A stretch of DNA of 64,000 bases from Isochrysis galbana (taxonomy: Eukaryota; Haptophyta; Isochrysidales; Isochrysidaceae). Under the pieces are notes generated by a model. The model saw only the letters and a program-made list of their open reading frames with translations, was not told where the DNA came from and made no database searches. A program made the translations under genes and the position numbers. Of the stretch, positions 24,258 through 36,000 are shown one piece after another (positions within the stretch are counted from its first letter, which is position 1; every line of letters starts with the position of its first letter). Location of the stretch: contig CM030932.1 in the NCBI GenBank assembly GCA_018136815.1, positions 3,522,614-3,586,613 of the forward strand. The letters are read 5' to 3'.

Positions 24258-25093
24258 ACTCAAGCCCTTCTGGAAGAAACTCGCAGACAAAGTGGACAAC
24301 AAAGCAGCTAAACTGGCGCCGATAACGCGACACATGACCATATTCGGTAGGGCCAACGTAACGAACTTTATAATATACGGCACACCACGTTATTGGATGC
24401 AAACGCTGGCAGCCCCTAAATGGTTCCACGGTAGAATTCAAAGGGCGGCGGACAAAATTCTATGGGAGAGCCCTTACACAGGCAAAATCACGAAATGGGT
24501 GAGACACCCGCAATACCCCGTACACAACGCGGAATGCGCATCACGAACGATGGGGATCGGCCTCCTCCACTGGACGACACACGTGAGAGCTCTACAAACG
24601 AAATGGATACTAAACTACCTCAACGCGAGGAAGGCCATTTGGAAACACGCGCTCGACGCGTGGTTCTGTAGAACCGGGCTCGGCCGCGGGGCCGTTCTAT
24701 CCTCGATCCCCACGAAGACGCTTACCTGCAGCATCAGGGGAAACCCGGCACTGCCGGCATTCTGGAAGGACGCCTTAGCGAACTTCAGGACCCTGGAAAT
24801 ACGTCGCACGAGACTCACGAGAGAAGGAGCGCTGTCACAACCAAGGCTAGGGCTCGCTATTAATAGGCACTTTTTGAAACCCCCTATCAACGGCATATTA
24901 ATTGGCTACCGATTAATAGGCTGGCTTCAAAACCCCATATTAATCGCCCTATTAATCGCTTCTCCACCGAGCTTCCAAAACACCCTATTAATAGCCGATT
25001 AATATTATAAGGATTATAGTACAAGTTTACTGCGTTGTAGCGTTGTAGCGCTTTCCCCACGAACAAAAAAAGTTGAGGCCCAAGACGCACACA

Positions 25094-25170
25094 AGGTGCG
25101 CCCCGGAATCGAACCCCTCAACTTGCAGCCTACGACTACGACGGGACTGCTGCGCACTAAGCTAAGCTTA
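25094..25170 (-). pseudogene. tRNA-like sequence inside the hAT element
   Basis: On the minus strand, TAGCTTAGTGCGCAG resembles a tRNA A box/D arm. GGTTCGATTCC about 50 bases later is a perfect B box, followed by GGGCGCACC. Neither the T stem nor the acceptor stem pairs properly, so this is a tRNA pseudogene or tRNA-derived SINE head rather than a working tRNA. Confidence 0.45.
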
Positions 25171-25283
25171 GTTCGCCGATGCTCACAAGGCTCAGAAGTA
25201 ATACAAATTCATGCCATGTACAATCTCTCTTTGTCTCCCCCCCTCCCCCCTCCAGTTCTCCTCCTCTCTCTCTCTCTTCCCGA

Positions 25284-25503
25284 GCCTGACATCGACATCG
25301 ATCTACTTTTGTGGTGGGAGCTGAAGGAGGCGAAGTGGCCAGTACTCGCCAAGATGGCCAAGCAATACTTGGCGGCTCCTGCCTCATCGGCCGGAGTGGA
25401 AAGGGTCTTCTCAGCTGCCGGCAAAATGCACGGCGATCTGCAAAAGTCTGTCAAAGACAGCACGCTGCAGCATAGCCTTTTTGCTGCGTTCAACACACAT
25501 TGA
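25284..25503 (+). pseudogene. hAT transposase C-terminal dimerisation domain
   Basis: Frame encodes LLLWWELKEAKWPVLAKMAK followed by YLAAPASSAGVERVFSAAGK and a helix to the stop at 25503. The WW...P-x-LA, SSA-x-ER-x-FS-x-AG pattern is the Dimer_Tnp_hAT domain. A C/T tract ending CCCTCCAG just upstream looks like a splice acceptor, so this was probably the last exon. Everything upstream of it is gone. Confidence 0.87.
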
Positions 25504-27758
25504 ACTTGTTTCTTTGTTGTGGCTTGTGCGCGCGTGTGGGCACCTTGTCTGGTGCATCGTGCTTTGTAGTGCGTTGTGCATGCCTAGATGTAGATGCCTA
25601 ATGGTTTATGGTGAATGGTTTCCTCATTCCTAATTTATATGAGATATGAATTATGATTATGATGTCCTGACAGCGGGCCCTCCCCCCTCCCCTCCCCTCG
25701 TATCCCCTCGCCCACGCACACGCCCATGCAGAGCGGCTGGCTTCATGGGCGGGCATGCGGGCATGGGGCATGGGCATAGGCGTAGGGACCACAAGGTGAT
25801 ACCATAAGCTTACATCTTACTTAAATGATGTAATGTGTAGCGGTAGCGAGTAGCGCGCGCGCGACAGAAAATTTTAGCGTTGCGCGTTGCGGCCGTAGGG
25901 CCGCCGCGGGGGCAGCGCGCGGCGCGCTGTACAGGGAGCCTTGGAGCCAAAACCCCCGCCTGTTAATCGATTAATAGAGGAAGTTTCTCGATAACCCCAT
26001 ATCGATTAATAGGTTGGGCGCCAAAACCCCCTATTAATTGGGTATTAATCTATTAATAGACTAATAGGTTTAACCGAGCCCTAGCCTTGGTCACAACCGA
26101 TATGGCACAATCCCCACGACCCACCACCGCTCAAGCGGGGGGCGTGGATCAGCCTATGGGAAACCCTCCAAACACATGTCGCACATAACATCTATAAAGA
26201 CGAAGACCTCACGGAGCCCTACACACGTGAAGACTGCGCACGATACCTAGAGCACCTCCCCGAAATATTTGATCATAAGGGGAGCAAAATACAAAAAACG
26301 GAATTCCTAGACTCGTGGGAACGAGTAGTGCAACATGTCTCGCACCTCCTGGCGAAAGCGAAAGAGACCCCGCCCTCTGACCCGGCCCCCACCGAAGGGA
26401 ACAGGGAGACGCCAAACACGTCCGCAGCGCCGGCAGACGCACCTAGAGAAACCAGAGTCTCTGAAAGCGATACGTACATCACTAGAATGAATAACATATG
26501 GATATATACAAACACCAACTACCTAGGAGAAACTACAAACACCACCGAGGTAGCAAAACCGGGCGAAGAAAGGCATTACTACGCTCCCGCCAAATGGGAA
26601 AATGGGCTAAAAGGCCCGAAACACCTCGAATTCCCTCTCGCGGACGAGTACACGCTTAGCGAAAAGACGCAACTAGACCAAATCACCGTATCGGATATAA
26701 CACGAGAGCTCAAGGGAGACGGCTCCGGCAGCAAACCTCAGTCAGCGCGGGAAGCGTGGGCCCGCAAGATTGGCCTGACGCACGACGAATGGAAGCACGT
26801 GGCGAAACTCTACACTCACCCCCTGTTAAAACACACAGACAAACACCTACATTTTAAACACGTTACACATAGGAGGCTGGGTACGCGCAACCGTTTCACA
26901 GCGGCAGCCACCACAAAGTGTAGGCTCTGCGGGAAACACATAGAGAACTCGACGCACCTAGCTAGGTGCCCGTCCACGCTCCCGATATTTCAAACCATAG
27001 AAGCTGTAGCGGGATACACCCCGGCGAAAGACAGATCGACGACTCAAAAACTCAAAGACAGACTATTTGCGTACCCGAACTCCCCGACGCCGGACAGCCT
27101 CAAAGCCCTCTACCTAATAGCATGGAGATACATCATTAGTGACTTCTACAAGGTGGAATTTGAAAATCACACCTTCCACCACGTGCCGGTTATCGAGAGA
27201 GTTCTAAGCAGGTTCACGGTCCTCATTAGAGGACGTGAACCTCCGGACGATTTCTCAACCGCACGCACGCGCAAGGCCACCCAGGGAAGGAAGCCGAAAA
27301 TCAAATCTCCACACGACCTCAGCGCCCCCGTCTTTTCAACTAACAACAAAGGCGCCTTGGTAATGAACGCGAATCTATCACTGGTAGCGAAAGCCCTCAA
27401 CATAGCAGAGCGTCTTGCCTAACCAAGCGACCCCTAGCCGCTAGTCGCGAGCCGACCAACCGACGACAGACCTTAGTCACAATGACCACAGTTGCCTGAC
27501 GCCCAGCACAAAAAGCAAACACACAACAGCCGGTAGCCCGATGGCACAAGAGGAAGGTGAGAACCAGGCCGTCGAGAATCGGTACACACCGTCTGCCGCT
27601 GGAAACCCACTAACTACACCCAGCCCCTAGGTAGAGCGGTAGAGCACGAGGGGACGAGCCGCAAGGCAGGTGGAGGGGGAGGGAAGGGAAGCGGGCGTGG
27701 CTGCGTAGATACTGTGCATGGTCGCGCGCGCGGCGAGATTATTAAGAAGTTTTTTTTT

Positions 27759-28002
27759 AACGGAAACGAGGGGCAATCCTGCCGCGCAGGATTCCAAGAG
27801 ACCTATCGAATAAGACGATAAGACGAGAGAAGTGCGATGTGCCTAAGGGGGAGATACGAAGAGGTCACAAATTAAACCTGATTGCCCCTAGAAGCAAGTA
27901 AAGTTTAGTCAAGAAACGCATGGAAGATAGCAAATTAAACCTATTTGCGAGGCGCCCGGGAGGAAGAAAGAAGAAAGGTGGGGAAACTTCCCTTTTCCGC
28001 GA
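27759..28002. other. Spacer between two LINE insertions
   Basis: Holds an imperfect repeat (ACAAATTAAACCTGATTGC near 27868; GCAAATTAAACCTATTTGC near 27930) and ends in a short GA run used as target by LINE-a copy B. No gene. Confidence 0.4.
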
Positions 28003-28329
28003 GAGAGAGAGAGACCCAAAAAAAAAAAAAAACTTCTGAAGATTCAGGGCTACACACCTACTATCTATGGGACTTCCCTTCGCTATCTACACCGCCCTTA
28101 TCATCCCTCCCTCCACCTCTTCCCCTGCCCCCCTTCTTTCCTTTTTCTTCGGTTTCCGGGGTCCGGCCTCGGTGCGCTACCTGAGGCCTGGTTCGGAGTG
28201 TGGGGTCCGGGCAGGCCTTCTGGAATTGTCTTTGTTGTCGAGTGTGTCCGTCTGGTCGCTTTTTGTTTGCTTGGTTTATATCCAAGTTCCATTGTCTCTA
28301 TCAGCGACTTTGGTAGGTGTATCGATGTT

Positions 28330-29687
28330 TCAATTTCCTTTGTTCCCTTGTTCTGTGGTCCCCTCGACAGCGTGTGCGATCCCCAGCTTGGATGCTAGTT
28401 CCACTAGCTCCGCGTTGGGCTTAAGACCGCCTTTGTCGTTCCTGTTGAAAACGGGTCTCAAGTCGTTCATGTCTATCCTTTTTTTAGGCTGTCTTCCCAT
28501 GCCCGCTTGGGCGGTTCTCGCCGAGTCGGTTTCTTGTGCGAAGAGGAGTGCTTTACTTAGTGTGGTGTATCTCTCTATTATTCTTATTAGTATGGATTCT
28601 TCCGAGAATTTGATGCCGTCGTAGTGTATCCTATAGAAGTCTGTGAGTATATATCTCCACGCTAATAGGTATAGTACGTATATCGCTTTCGGGGCGTCTC
28701 CTTTTGGGTAGATGAATAGGTTGTCTACAATGGTTTCTTCCCTGCTCCTTTCTAATCCTGGTGTGAACCGTGCAATTTTATTCAGTTCGCCTAGGATGTT
28801 GGTTATCCCGGGGCATTCGCCTAGGTGTGTCGAGGACTCATCCGTTTCCCCACAAATGCGGCACGTGTCGGCTCTGTCTGGAAAGCGGTTGTACGTGCCC
28901 ACTCGCCTGTGTGTAATATGTTTGAAGTGTAGATGCATGTCCCTCGCCGTTACCATTGGCGTGGTGTATATTCGCGCCAGGTGCGCCCATGTATCCCCTG
29001 GTATTTGGAGTTTTTCCTCCCATTTGGCCGGCCCCGTGAGGCGTTTGCGTTTGCGGTCTTTACGCTGAAGTGCCTCGGCTAGATGTTCTACCCCGGTGCC
29101 GTCTAGCGGCGTTTTGCCGTCTAGCGTGTATTCATCCGCTAGCGGGTATTCTAGCCTTTTGTTGGTTTTGTATCCTTCCCCCCATCTCGCCGGTGGGGAT
29201 ATGTCTAGGTTTGTGGGTGCGGCGAGTAGTCTATTCCCGATTATAGGTGTGCCTAGGTATGAGAGCTCCGTCTCATACCACGTTCCCTTGAGGTTCGCGT
29301 AGTATTCCCCGTCTAACGTAATTCGTATTTCGGGCTGTGGTTCCTCCGGGTCGTGATGGTTGCCGGTTATATCGCGCCATGGATGTGCGCTTTCCGTTTC
29401 GGACGCGCTTTCTGCCGTCGTCAATGTCTCCGTGGCGTGTCTAACTAGTGTGTCCCATGTTTCCAAGAATTTGACGTCCCCCATGGGGGGGGCCAGCATG
29501 GCTGCTGTGCAAGGTGTGGCCGAGGCCACGGGCCGTGTGGCGCGACCGGGGTCGCGCGCACCTGTTCGGCCTCTGAGGGCGGACGCGGCCGCTTTGCCAG
29601 CGACAGGTCCATGTGGGCAGGGGGGCCGCCCTCGACGGGGGGCCCGAAGGAGAGGGGAGTCGCGGCGGCGCGCTCCATCGCGTCCAA
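28330..29687 (-). pseudogene. ORF1 start fused to ORF2 C-terminus (copy B)
   Basis: Frame from ATG 29677 reads MERAAATPLSFGPPVEGGPP, the LINE-a ORF1 N-terminus (compare 50192). Near 29483 it switches to ORF2 C-terminal sequence (KFLETWDTLVRHATE), continued in an overlapping frame to 28330. The C-terminal part has LEYPLADEYTL, MHLHFKHITHRRVGTYNRF and the zinc knuckle CRICGETDESSTHLGEC. About 600 intervening residues, including all of the endonuclease and polymerase, are skipped. Confidence 0.8.
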
Positions 29688-29695
29688 GTATAAAC

Positions 29696-32163
29696 TTAGT
29701 TGTATGCGTCTATCAATCCTACCTCGTTCATAGTCGTCCTTAGTTTAGGCCCGTGGGCGTTTCCGTATTCCTCTCGGTCTTCGCGTTTTCTTGTGTCTCT
29801 TTCTACGTCTTCCACACAATTGAAATCGCCTCCCATAAGGGTGTCGTATTCTCTTCCCACGGGGCTTGTCCTTAGCGCTTCTATCTGCGCGGCTCTTAGG
29901 TTAGGCGTGGCGCTTAGATATACAGTTATTAGTTCCAATTCTTTAGATTCTATTACGCATCTAACTCGTAGGCATCTGCCTTCGATCAGCGTTTCCGCCG
30001 TATCCGGTAACAGTTTCACTCTTGGGGAGGAGTCGCGTATCGCAATGCCTACCCCACTCGCCGGGTCGGTGGCGTTCGCTGGTGCGTGCACCATCTGCCA
30101 TCCCAACGCTTTGGCGGTCATGCACACTCGGTGGTGTCTGCTATCTGCGTAGGCGTGAAGCTCTTGGAGTAGTAGAATGTCAACCCTCGCTTTCCTCGCT
30201 TGGGCTAGCGCCGAGCCTAAGGCGCCGTGTCCGGCGCCGTTGATGTTGTAGGACACGATAGTGATCGGTCCTTCACCTGGGTAACCAAGGGTGGAGTTGA
30301 ACGTGAGTGAGTATATTATCATCGTGTTGGCGCGGCATGTCTCGCGGGCTAAGCGTGCATACTTGTGAAGATAGCGGCATTCGGCGCCTAAGGCGCAGAA
30401 TCCTCCTTTCGGTTGCTTTCCGGGGAGTCCGGCGCTCGCGCGCGAGAACGCGCACACAATTGTGCACACGCCGTCTTTCCATGCGCCCGGGTAGTCGTGC
30501 GAACGATTGCACGCCTTGCCCACGATGTTCATGGGGCATTTCCCATTGGGGAAGCGTTTGCAAAGCTCGGGTTTGTCCGGGTTCAAGGCCTCTTGGATGG
30601 TCTTCTTGGGCGGCGCCATGCGCTTGCGCTCTTCGCGCTCGAGCCGTGCGGCTTTTTCCTCGGCGCACACACAAATGCGGAGGGGGGGTTGGAAGGCTAG
30701 GGCGTAGTCTTTCTTATATCCCTTGCATCCCTTTGGACCCGCGTGGATGCACAGGTTCTTTATGTCGCCGCCGAGCTCGCGGCAGTTCCGGACCGCGTAC
30801 TCAATGGGGTAAGGGGCTCCGTTGACGCTGAGAAGGATCTTGCGCGGAAAGTCGAACGATTTGAACGAGCCTTGCTTGGGGGTCACGTAGAGATGGTAGA
30901 CTTCTTTCTTACCTTGGGTTACAAGGATCCCTTCTTTAGTGAGGATCTTGGTCCGTTCTTGGTTCCCTTGTAGGAAGTAGAAGCCTTGGTTCTCAACCGC
31001 CTTGGCGAGCGAACTGATTGTAATAATACTCTTCAGTTCGAACTTGTAGTTGCGCACCACTAGGTGCGCCGAGACATCTTGGAAGGCACCGGCCACCGCT
31101 TTGTCGGACGCCCGCGGGAGTCCCTTGAGCTTTTCGTCGAGGGTTTGATATTTGACCGCTATTGGGCACGGGATGCCCGCCTTGCGAAAGTCGGCTACGT
31201 CTTTGTACATTTCGCGAAATTGATTCGCGCAATCCGCCGTGACCATAATCTCCCATGGACCGGAGGCGCTCTTAGACAAAAAGTCGGGTTCTAGGTCGAC
31301 GCCTTCGAGTTTGTTGAGATGCGCAACAATGGCGCTCAGGGTCTCTTCGTCTTTAGCCTTGTGGCCCTTCTCGTACGCCGTGAAGGTGATGACGATCTTG
31401 TGAGAGTCTGGGAATTCGGCCTCTTCCTCGGGCTCGGGCTCGAGGTCTTCGTCGAGTAGGGCCACCTGTGTGACCGTGGGGGAAGATGAGATTAGTCTCT
31501 TGTTTGTTCGCGTTTCTCTAGGGCCCAACGGGCTCAGTGTGCCTTCAGCGCTACAGCTTCCTCTCAAGGATTCCGAGTGGGGTGCATTTTGTGTTGGCCC
31601 AATTTCGTGTTGGTGTTTGTTGTGGTGGGCCTCTGAGGCCAGTGTTGTGCTCGTCGCTCTGGCGCCCGAGACGCGGCCTTCTGCCCGTCCTTCGTCGTCG
31701 CTGTAGAGTGCCTCTCCGGTGTCGTCTTCTCTGTTGTCTCTGTCCCCTTGTTGGGGGCCCACAGCTGTTCAGTGTTCTTGGCCTTTGTCAACATACCCCC
31801 ATGGGGGTCTTGTCTATGATGGTGCCGGGCCAGCCCCTCGTGCCGGGGCACGAGGGCGGTACCGCGGCTGTGTAGGGGCCAGGCCCGGAGGCCTTCCCTG
31901 TTGGAACGTCCCTCTTGTGTGGTGTGGCTGGGGTGGCTGTGTGGGGTGATGTGGGTGTGCTGCATGCTGGCTGCTGCCAGCATGCAGGCTGTTGCGTCTC
32001 CGTTCTCAGGGGTGGGCGGGCGCGGCCCGCTGGCTCCTGTGCCCACCTGGTCGGGCGGGTCGTCTTGGCGTGGTCGCTTCGGCGACAGTGGCGTGTCCAT
32101 GAACGCTTCGTCCATGGCGGCGAGGGCGGCGGCAGCGAGGGCGGGAGGCGGCGCGCGCTCCAT
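29696..32163 (-). pseudogene. LINE-a ORF1 plus AP-endonuclease domain (copy B)
   Basis: Starts MERAPPPALA at 32163. A frameshift near 31760-31600 moves to the long frame ending at 29696. Seen in order: Pro/Ser/Glu-rich N-terminus; the conserved ORF1 block KIVITFTAYEKGHKAKDEET and EGVDLEPDF; a Cys/His cluster resembling CCCH fingers (CPMNIVGKACNRSH and FCALGAECRYLH); then an endonuclease/exonuclease/phosphatase domain with ITIVSYNING, DILLLQELHA and LMGGDFNC. That domain nicks target DNA during LINE retrotransposition. It is cut off after MNEVGLIDAYN where the second LINE 5' end is joined, so the last catalytic motifs and the reverse transcriptase are missing. Confidence 0.85.
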
Positions 32164-32204
32164 GACCCTATCAGTTTACTGATAGTTGAGAGAGAGAGAC
32201 CCAA

Positions 32205-33019
32205 GATCCTATGCGTCCACGTGAAGCTTTTGACCGAGAACGAGAGAAAGCATAGAATTATAACGATAAATGCCGAACGACGAATAGAAAGAAGCCTAAT
32301 GAATGAGCGTCGATTCGCGAATGCGACATGCGCGAATGCGCGAATCGGGGGTAGTAGCGTAAAGGGAGGGCCTGAGAGTTTGGCGCATGCGTATGCGTGT
32401 GCATAGGAGCTAAATAAAAGTATATATGGGCATAGATAGGCGTTGGTGTAAGTCGCTTGATGGGGTCCCCCGTGCGCTAGCTACGCATTAGCAGTAGTAG
32501 TAGTAGCCAGAATACCTTCAGATTCAGAATTTCGTGGAAACTTGAAGACTTGCCTAGGAGTCCTAGCTAACAAGCATTCTAGCGCGCAGGCAACACGTGC
32601 CACACAAAAGAGGCGGCCTTGAGCCGATGGATTGTTCAAGAATTTTTTTTCGGACGGCGCGACAGGAAGCAACTACTTAGCGCAGCCCGGCAGCTAGCAA
32701 CAAGGATCAAACTACAGCGGGCGGGCGGGAGCGCGTACGACAATCGCATGGTGCATCGCCCCAGCCTCCACTACTACTACCTCTTGCCTATGACGACGGA
32801 AGTCAAGACAAGCAGCACACTACGGTCTCGGTATGAGCCGGGGGTCGAGCTCCGGCGAGGTACCGCTCCGAACACGGGCACCCGACTCCGTCGCCCCATT
32901 TGCGCAGGAACACACACCTCATCCACGCCTCTCAATACACATGTTGACACAGGCTGTGCTGTCGCGAACCCTGCCGCCGACGTGCTTTCTGACAGCGTAC
33001 CCCCATCTTCACTCGTAAA
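32205..33019. other. No recognisable gene
   Basis: Downstream of DRC4 and next to the LINE insertion. A (TAG)n run lies at 32490-32506. No supported feature. Confidence 0.4.
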
Positions 33020-36000
33020 TCAGTTGGCTACGACGAGACCGGCTGGCCCTGTGCCCGTGCTCGTCGCGAGAGGTCGGAAGCCTAGCTCCTCGACGGGGAT
33101 CCCGAACTCTGTCAGCTTGGACTCATACGCACGGATAACGTCGTTGTGCGCCTTCGTCACGCGTGCCAGCTCGTACTGCGCGTGAGCGGGGGGTGGGGGT
33201 CGGGGTCAATTGAGCAGGCAAGTTGCGGGTGCGAGGCGTTCTGCCTAGAGACGTAGTGAAGTGCCGCGTGCATGAGGACGAAGTGCTTGCCGCACTTGTA
33301 GATCCTTGATGGCACCGTTCTTCCCGTCCAGGACGTCGTCAAGCTTCTTGGAGACGGAGCCGAGGAGCGCCGGGTCCAGATTGGCCGCTGCGAGCACCTC
33401 GCTCAGCTGTGCCTCCTTCTTCTCGAGCGACTCGTTGATTGCTGTGAGCTTGCGCTCAAGCAAGATGTTCTTGAAGCCGGCCTTCTGTTGCACGTCGTAG
33501 ATGGTCGACTCGAACTTGTCGTACAGCTCGTCGCGCTCCTTCTCGACGTGGTGGTGGCGTTGTTCCAACACCTTTTAGCCGGGGGCGGCGCGCGCGTGTC
33601 ATCCTGACCGCGGCGCGCTGATAGTCGCGGGCGCAGTCAGCCGGGCCGAGCGCTGCGAGCGTGTGCGCGGTCGGCGACGCAAATGTGCGGCTTCACCTCG
33701 TGCTCCCACGTGAGGTCCCGCAGCTGAGTCTCCAGAACGTGAAGGCGCGACTTGGCGTTTTGCAAGGACATCTTGTCCTTTTGGTAGTTGGCGAGCTCGT
33801 GCCGGAGCTTCTCCACCTGGCGAGGGGCAGGTATGCGGGGGTGTGCTACTGGGTGTAGCGAGACGAGCCACCGCTCTGGGACCGCATTTCGAGCGAAGCA
33901 ATTGCTGTCGCGCTGGCCGAGGCCACGCGCACCTCCTTGAGCGCGCGCGTGAGAGGCTCGGAGAGCTTCTTGTTCTCCTGCGCAATCTCGAACATCAGCT
34001 TCTCATTGGCCATCTCTTTGCGCTTGAGCTCCGCGACCTCCTCCTTGAGCGAGCGGATTAAGTCGAGGTTGTTGTGTGTGATGTCGTTGTAGTAGTTCTT
34101 GATCTCGCCGAAAGCCTTCTCGTGCTTCTTCATCAGCTCGTTGATGTGGTTGTTCTGTGGTGGGGCATGGGAGATGAAGATGACCGGGTCGTCTGACGCA
34201 CGCGGCTGGTGGAGAGGCGCGGCTCAGCCAGCGCCGACCACGGTCGAGTTCGCGCACACCTTGCGCTCCTCAATCTCCAAAATCTCTACCTTGCGCCTCA
34301 GCTCAAGATCGTCGCGCAGCAAGCGCATCTTTTTCTCATACTTGAGGCCGAGTTCCTTGACCTCGCGCTCATACTGCTGGCGCAGCTTGGTGATGTTCTT
34401 GTCATTTTCCTGCGGGCGACGGCGCGCCGGTGGGCACACGGGATTGACGCTATCGGGATTGTCCGGGACCCGTGGCACTGTGTCACAAGATCCCGTTCCG
34501 TCGGCTCCGGCGATTGTGCGGAGGTGGTCCTCGCACGTTCGCGCGTGAGCCGAAGGGCGGTGGCGCGCGAGAGAGAGGGAGCGGGAGCAGCGACGTCTCC
34601 TACCTGCTTGAGCTCGCGGATCGCATCCTCGTGGGCGAGCTCGAGCTCCTTAAGTTCGAGCTTGAGTGAGCGCTTGTCTTTCTTGGACTCGGCTTCGCGC
34701 GACTGCAGGGCGAGGCAATTTGGCAGTGCGCTCAACAGCGGGGCACGGCATCGGCAGCGAGCAGTGCCCGCGACAGGGCTGGCGAGCGTGGTGGCCAAGG
34801 CTACCAACCTGGTGCTCCTCGAGCTGCAGCTTCAGCGCCATCTCGCCCGCCTCCTTGAGCTGGGTGACATTGTTCTGATGCTCATAAAGTAGGTGCTTCA
34901 CCTACGGCATTCGTTGGCAGGGCATCGAGGGTTGGGGCGGAAGGGGAGGCAGGCGGGGCGTAGCGAGAACTCCTCCACAGGAGCTCAGGAGGTGCAAGGG
35001 TCCGCGGCCCATGCTGCACAATGGGCGAATGGTGCAGTCTCATCCCCTCCCTAGCTCTAACAACAGTTGCACGCACGCGAGAGCTAGTGTGCCTGCGCGT
35101 TTATCCGACTGTGAAAGCTCTCAGCGGCACCACAGCCGCCGGCGCACCTTCTGCTTGTACACCTTGATCTCGACCTGGTGCCTCTCCTCGAGCTCCTCCA
35201 TCTCGCGGTCCTTGTTCCGCAGCTCGGCCTTGCGATCCTCCAGCTCCTTCTTCGAGATCTCCCAAAAGGTGTTGACCTTGTCGCGCTCGAGCTGGAAGTA
35301 GTTGCGCTCCTCCCGCTCGTGGTCAAGCTCACTCCGCAAATGAGCGATTGTCTCCTTGAGCTCCTCTGGCGAAGCACCTGCATCGGCATCGTTGGCAGCT
35401 TCCTCGCCCTTGCCCTTGCCTTTGCCCTTGCCTTTGCCCTTGCCCTTGTCGCCCTTCCCCTTCTTTTTGGGCGCGCCTCCCCGCAGGCGCAGCCGCATCT
35501 TGAGCGTCGCGTCCCGGCCCATCAGCGCCTCGGAGAGCGGCATGCCCGCGCAAACCGTCCAGTCGCTGACCATGAAACGCTGCAGCTCAGTCGAGATGCC
35601 TGTGGCAGGGAAGGGGCGGCGGCATGAATGCAGCGGGTTGTGAGCCGAGCCGACGTGGCACCGCCCCCACGTGCGATGAGAGCAGCAACCTATGCCCCCC
35701 CCCCCCCCCCCCCCCCCGGGCAGTAGCTGCTCTCCGTTGCCAGGCTCGTTTCTTTCCTTGCGACGCCGCGCTCTCAAGCCCTCCGGGATGGAAGGGAGCT
35801 GTGTGACCACCCCTCGTCACCTTCTCGCTGACGCACGCAGCATTCCCGCTTCTCTCCCTCCCTCCTCTCTCCCTCCTCTCTCCCTCCCTCCCTCCCTCGC
35901 CCTCCCCCCCCCCCCCCCCCCTCCCCCTCTCTCCCTCTCTCTCTCTCCCTCTCTCTCCCTCTCAGCTCACCTTGGCTCCTCTCAGTCTCCTCTTCGGTCG

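Larger units (their letters stand above)
24842..26089. mobile_element. hAT transposon, internally deleted, with target duplication
   Basis: Termini CAAGGCTAGGGCTCG (24842-24856) and the exact inverse (26075-26089). The 8-bp target duplication GTCACAAC is at 24834-24841 and 26090-26097. CAAGG fits the hAT YARNG terminal rule. Both ends are packed with ATTAATAG/CTATTAAT subterminal repeats (about 24856-25003 and 25965-26070). The only recognised coding piece is the transposase C-terminal dimerisation exon at 25284-25503. The N-terminal zinc finger and catalytic parts are missing, so the copy is not autonomous. Confidence 0.93.
24258..27422 (+). pseudogene. LINE-a ORF2, C-terminal half, split by hAT
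   Basis: Non-LTR retrotransposon ORF2 from just after the reverse transcriptase palm to the stop. Part 1 (24258-24841) has NFIIYGTPRYWMQTLAAPKWF, RALQTKWILNYLNARKAIW and WFCRTGLGRGAVLS. Part 2 (26098-27422) holds FLDSWERVVQHVSHLL, LEFPLADEYTL, KHLHFKHVTHRRLGTRNRF, and the C-terminal zinc knuckle CRLCGKHIENSTHLARC (C-x2-C-x8-H-x3-C, similar to the cysteine motif ending L1/R2-type proteins). Deleting the hAT element and one 8-bp duplication leaves the reading frame continuous (ALSQP joins IWHNP as in copy C), so the hAT insertion is what broke it. Confidence 0.85.
24258..27758 (+). mobile_element. LINE-a copy A, 5'-truncated, carrying a hAT insertion
   Basis: Sense strand plus. The left edge is a 5' truncation inside ORF2 (homology with copy C starts at KPFWxKLADK). 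The 3' UTR runs from 27423 to a terminal AAGAAG followed by nine T (27750-27758). The 3' UTR shares GTAGAGCACGAGGGGA and GCGCGCGGCGAGAT words with copy C. A 1248-bp hAT element occupies 24842-26089. No target duplication was found for this copy. Confidence 0.85.
28018..32187 (-). mobile_element. LINE-a copy B, chimeric insertion with target duplication
   Basis: Sense strand minus. The 17-bp duplication GAGAGAGAGAGACCCAA flanks it at 28003-28019 and 32188-32204, so the whole segment arrived or was last bounded as one insertion. Sense order: 5' end AACTATCAGTAAACTGATAG, then ORF1 and endonuclease (32163-29696). Next comes a second LINE 5' end (AACTAAGTTTATACTT, then ATGGAGCGCGCC; about 29695-29484). 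The ORF2 C-terminus (29483-28330) follows, then a 3' UTR ending CAGAAG plus at least 14 T. The reverse transcriptase is absent. Confidence 0.85.

Noticed and set aside
25094-25170. Functional tRNA gene
   Set aside because: A and B boxes are present but the T stem and acceptor stem do not pair.
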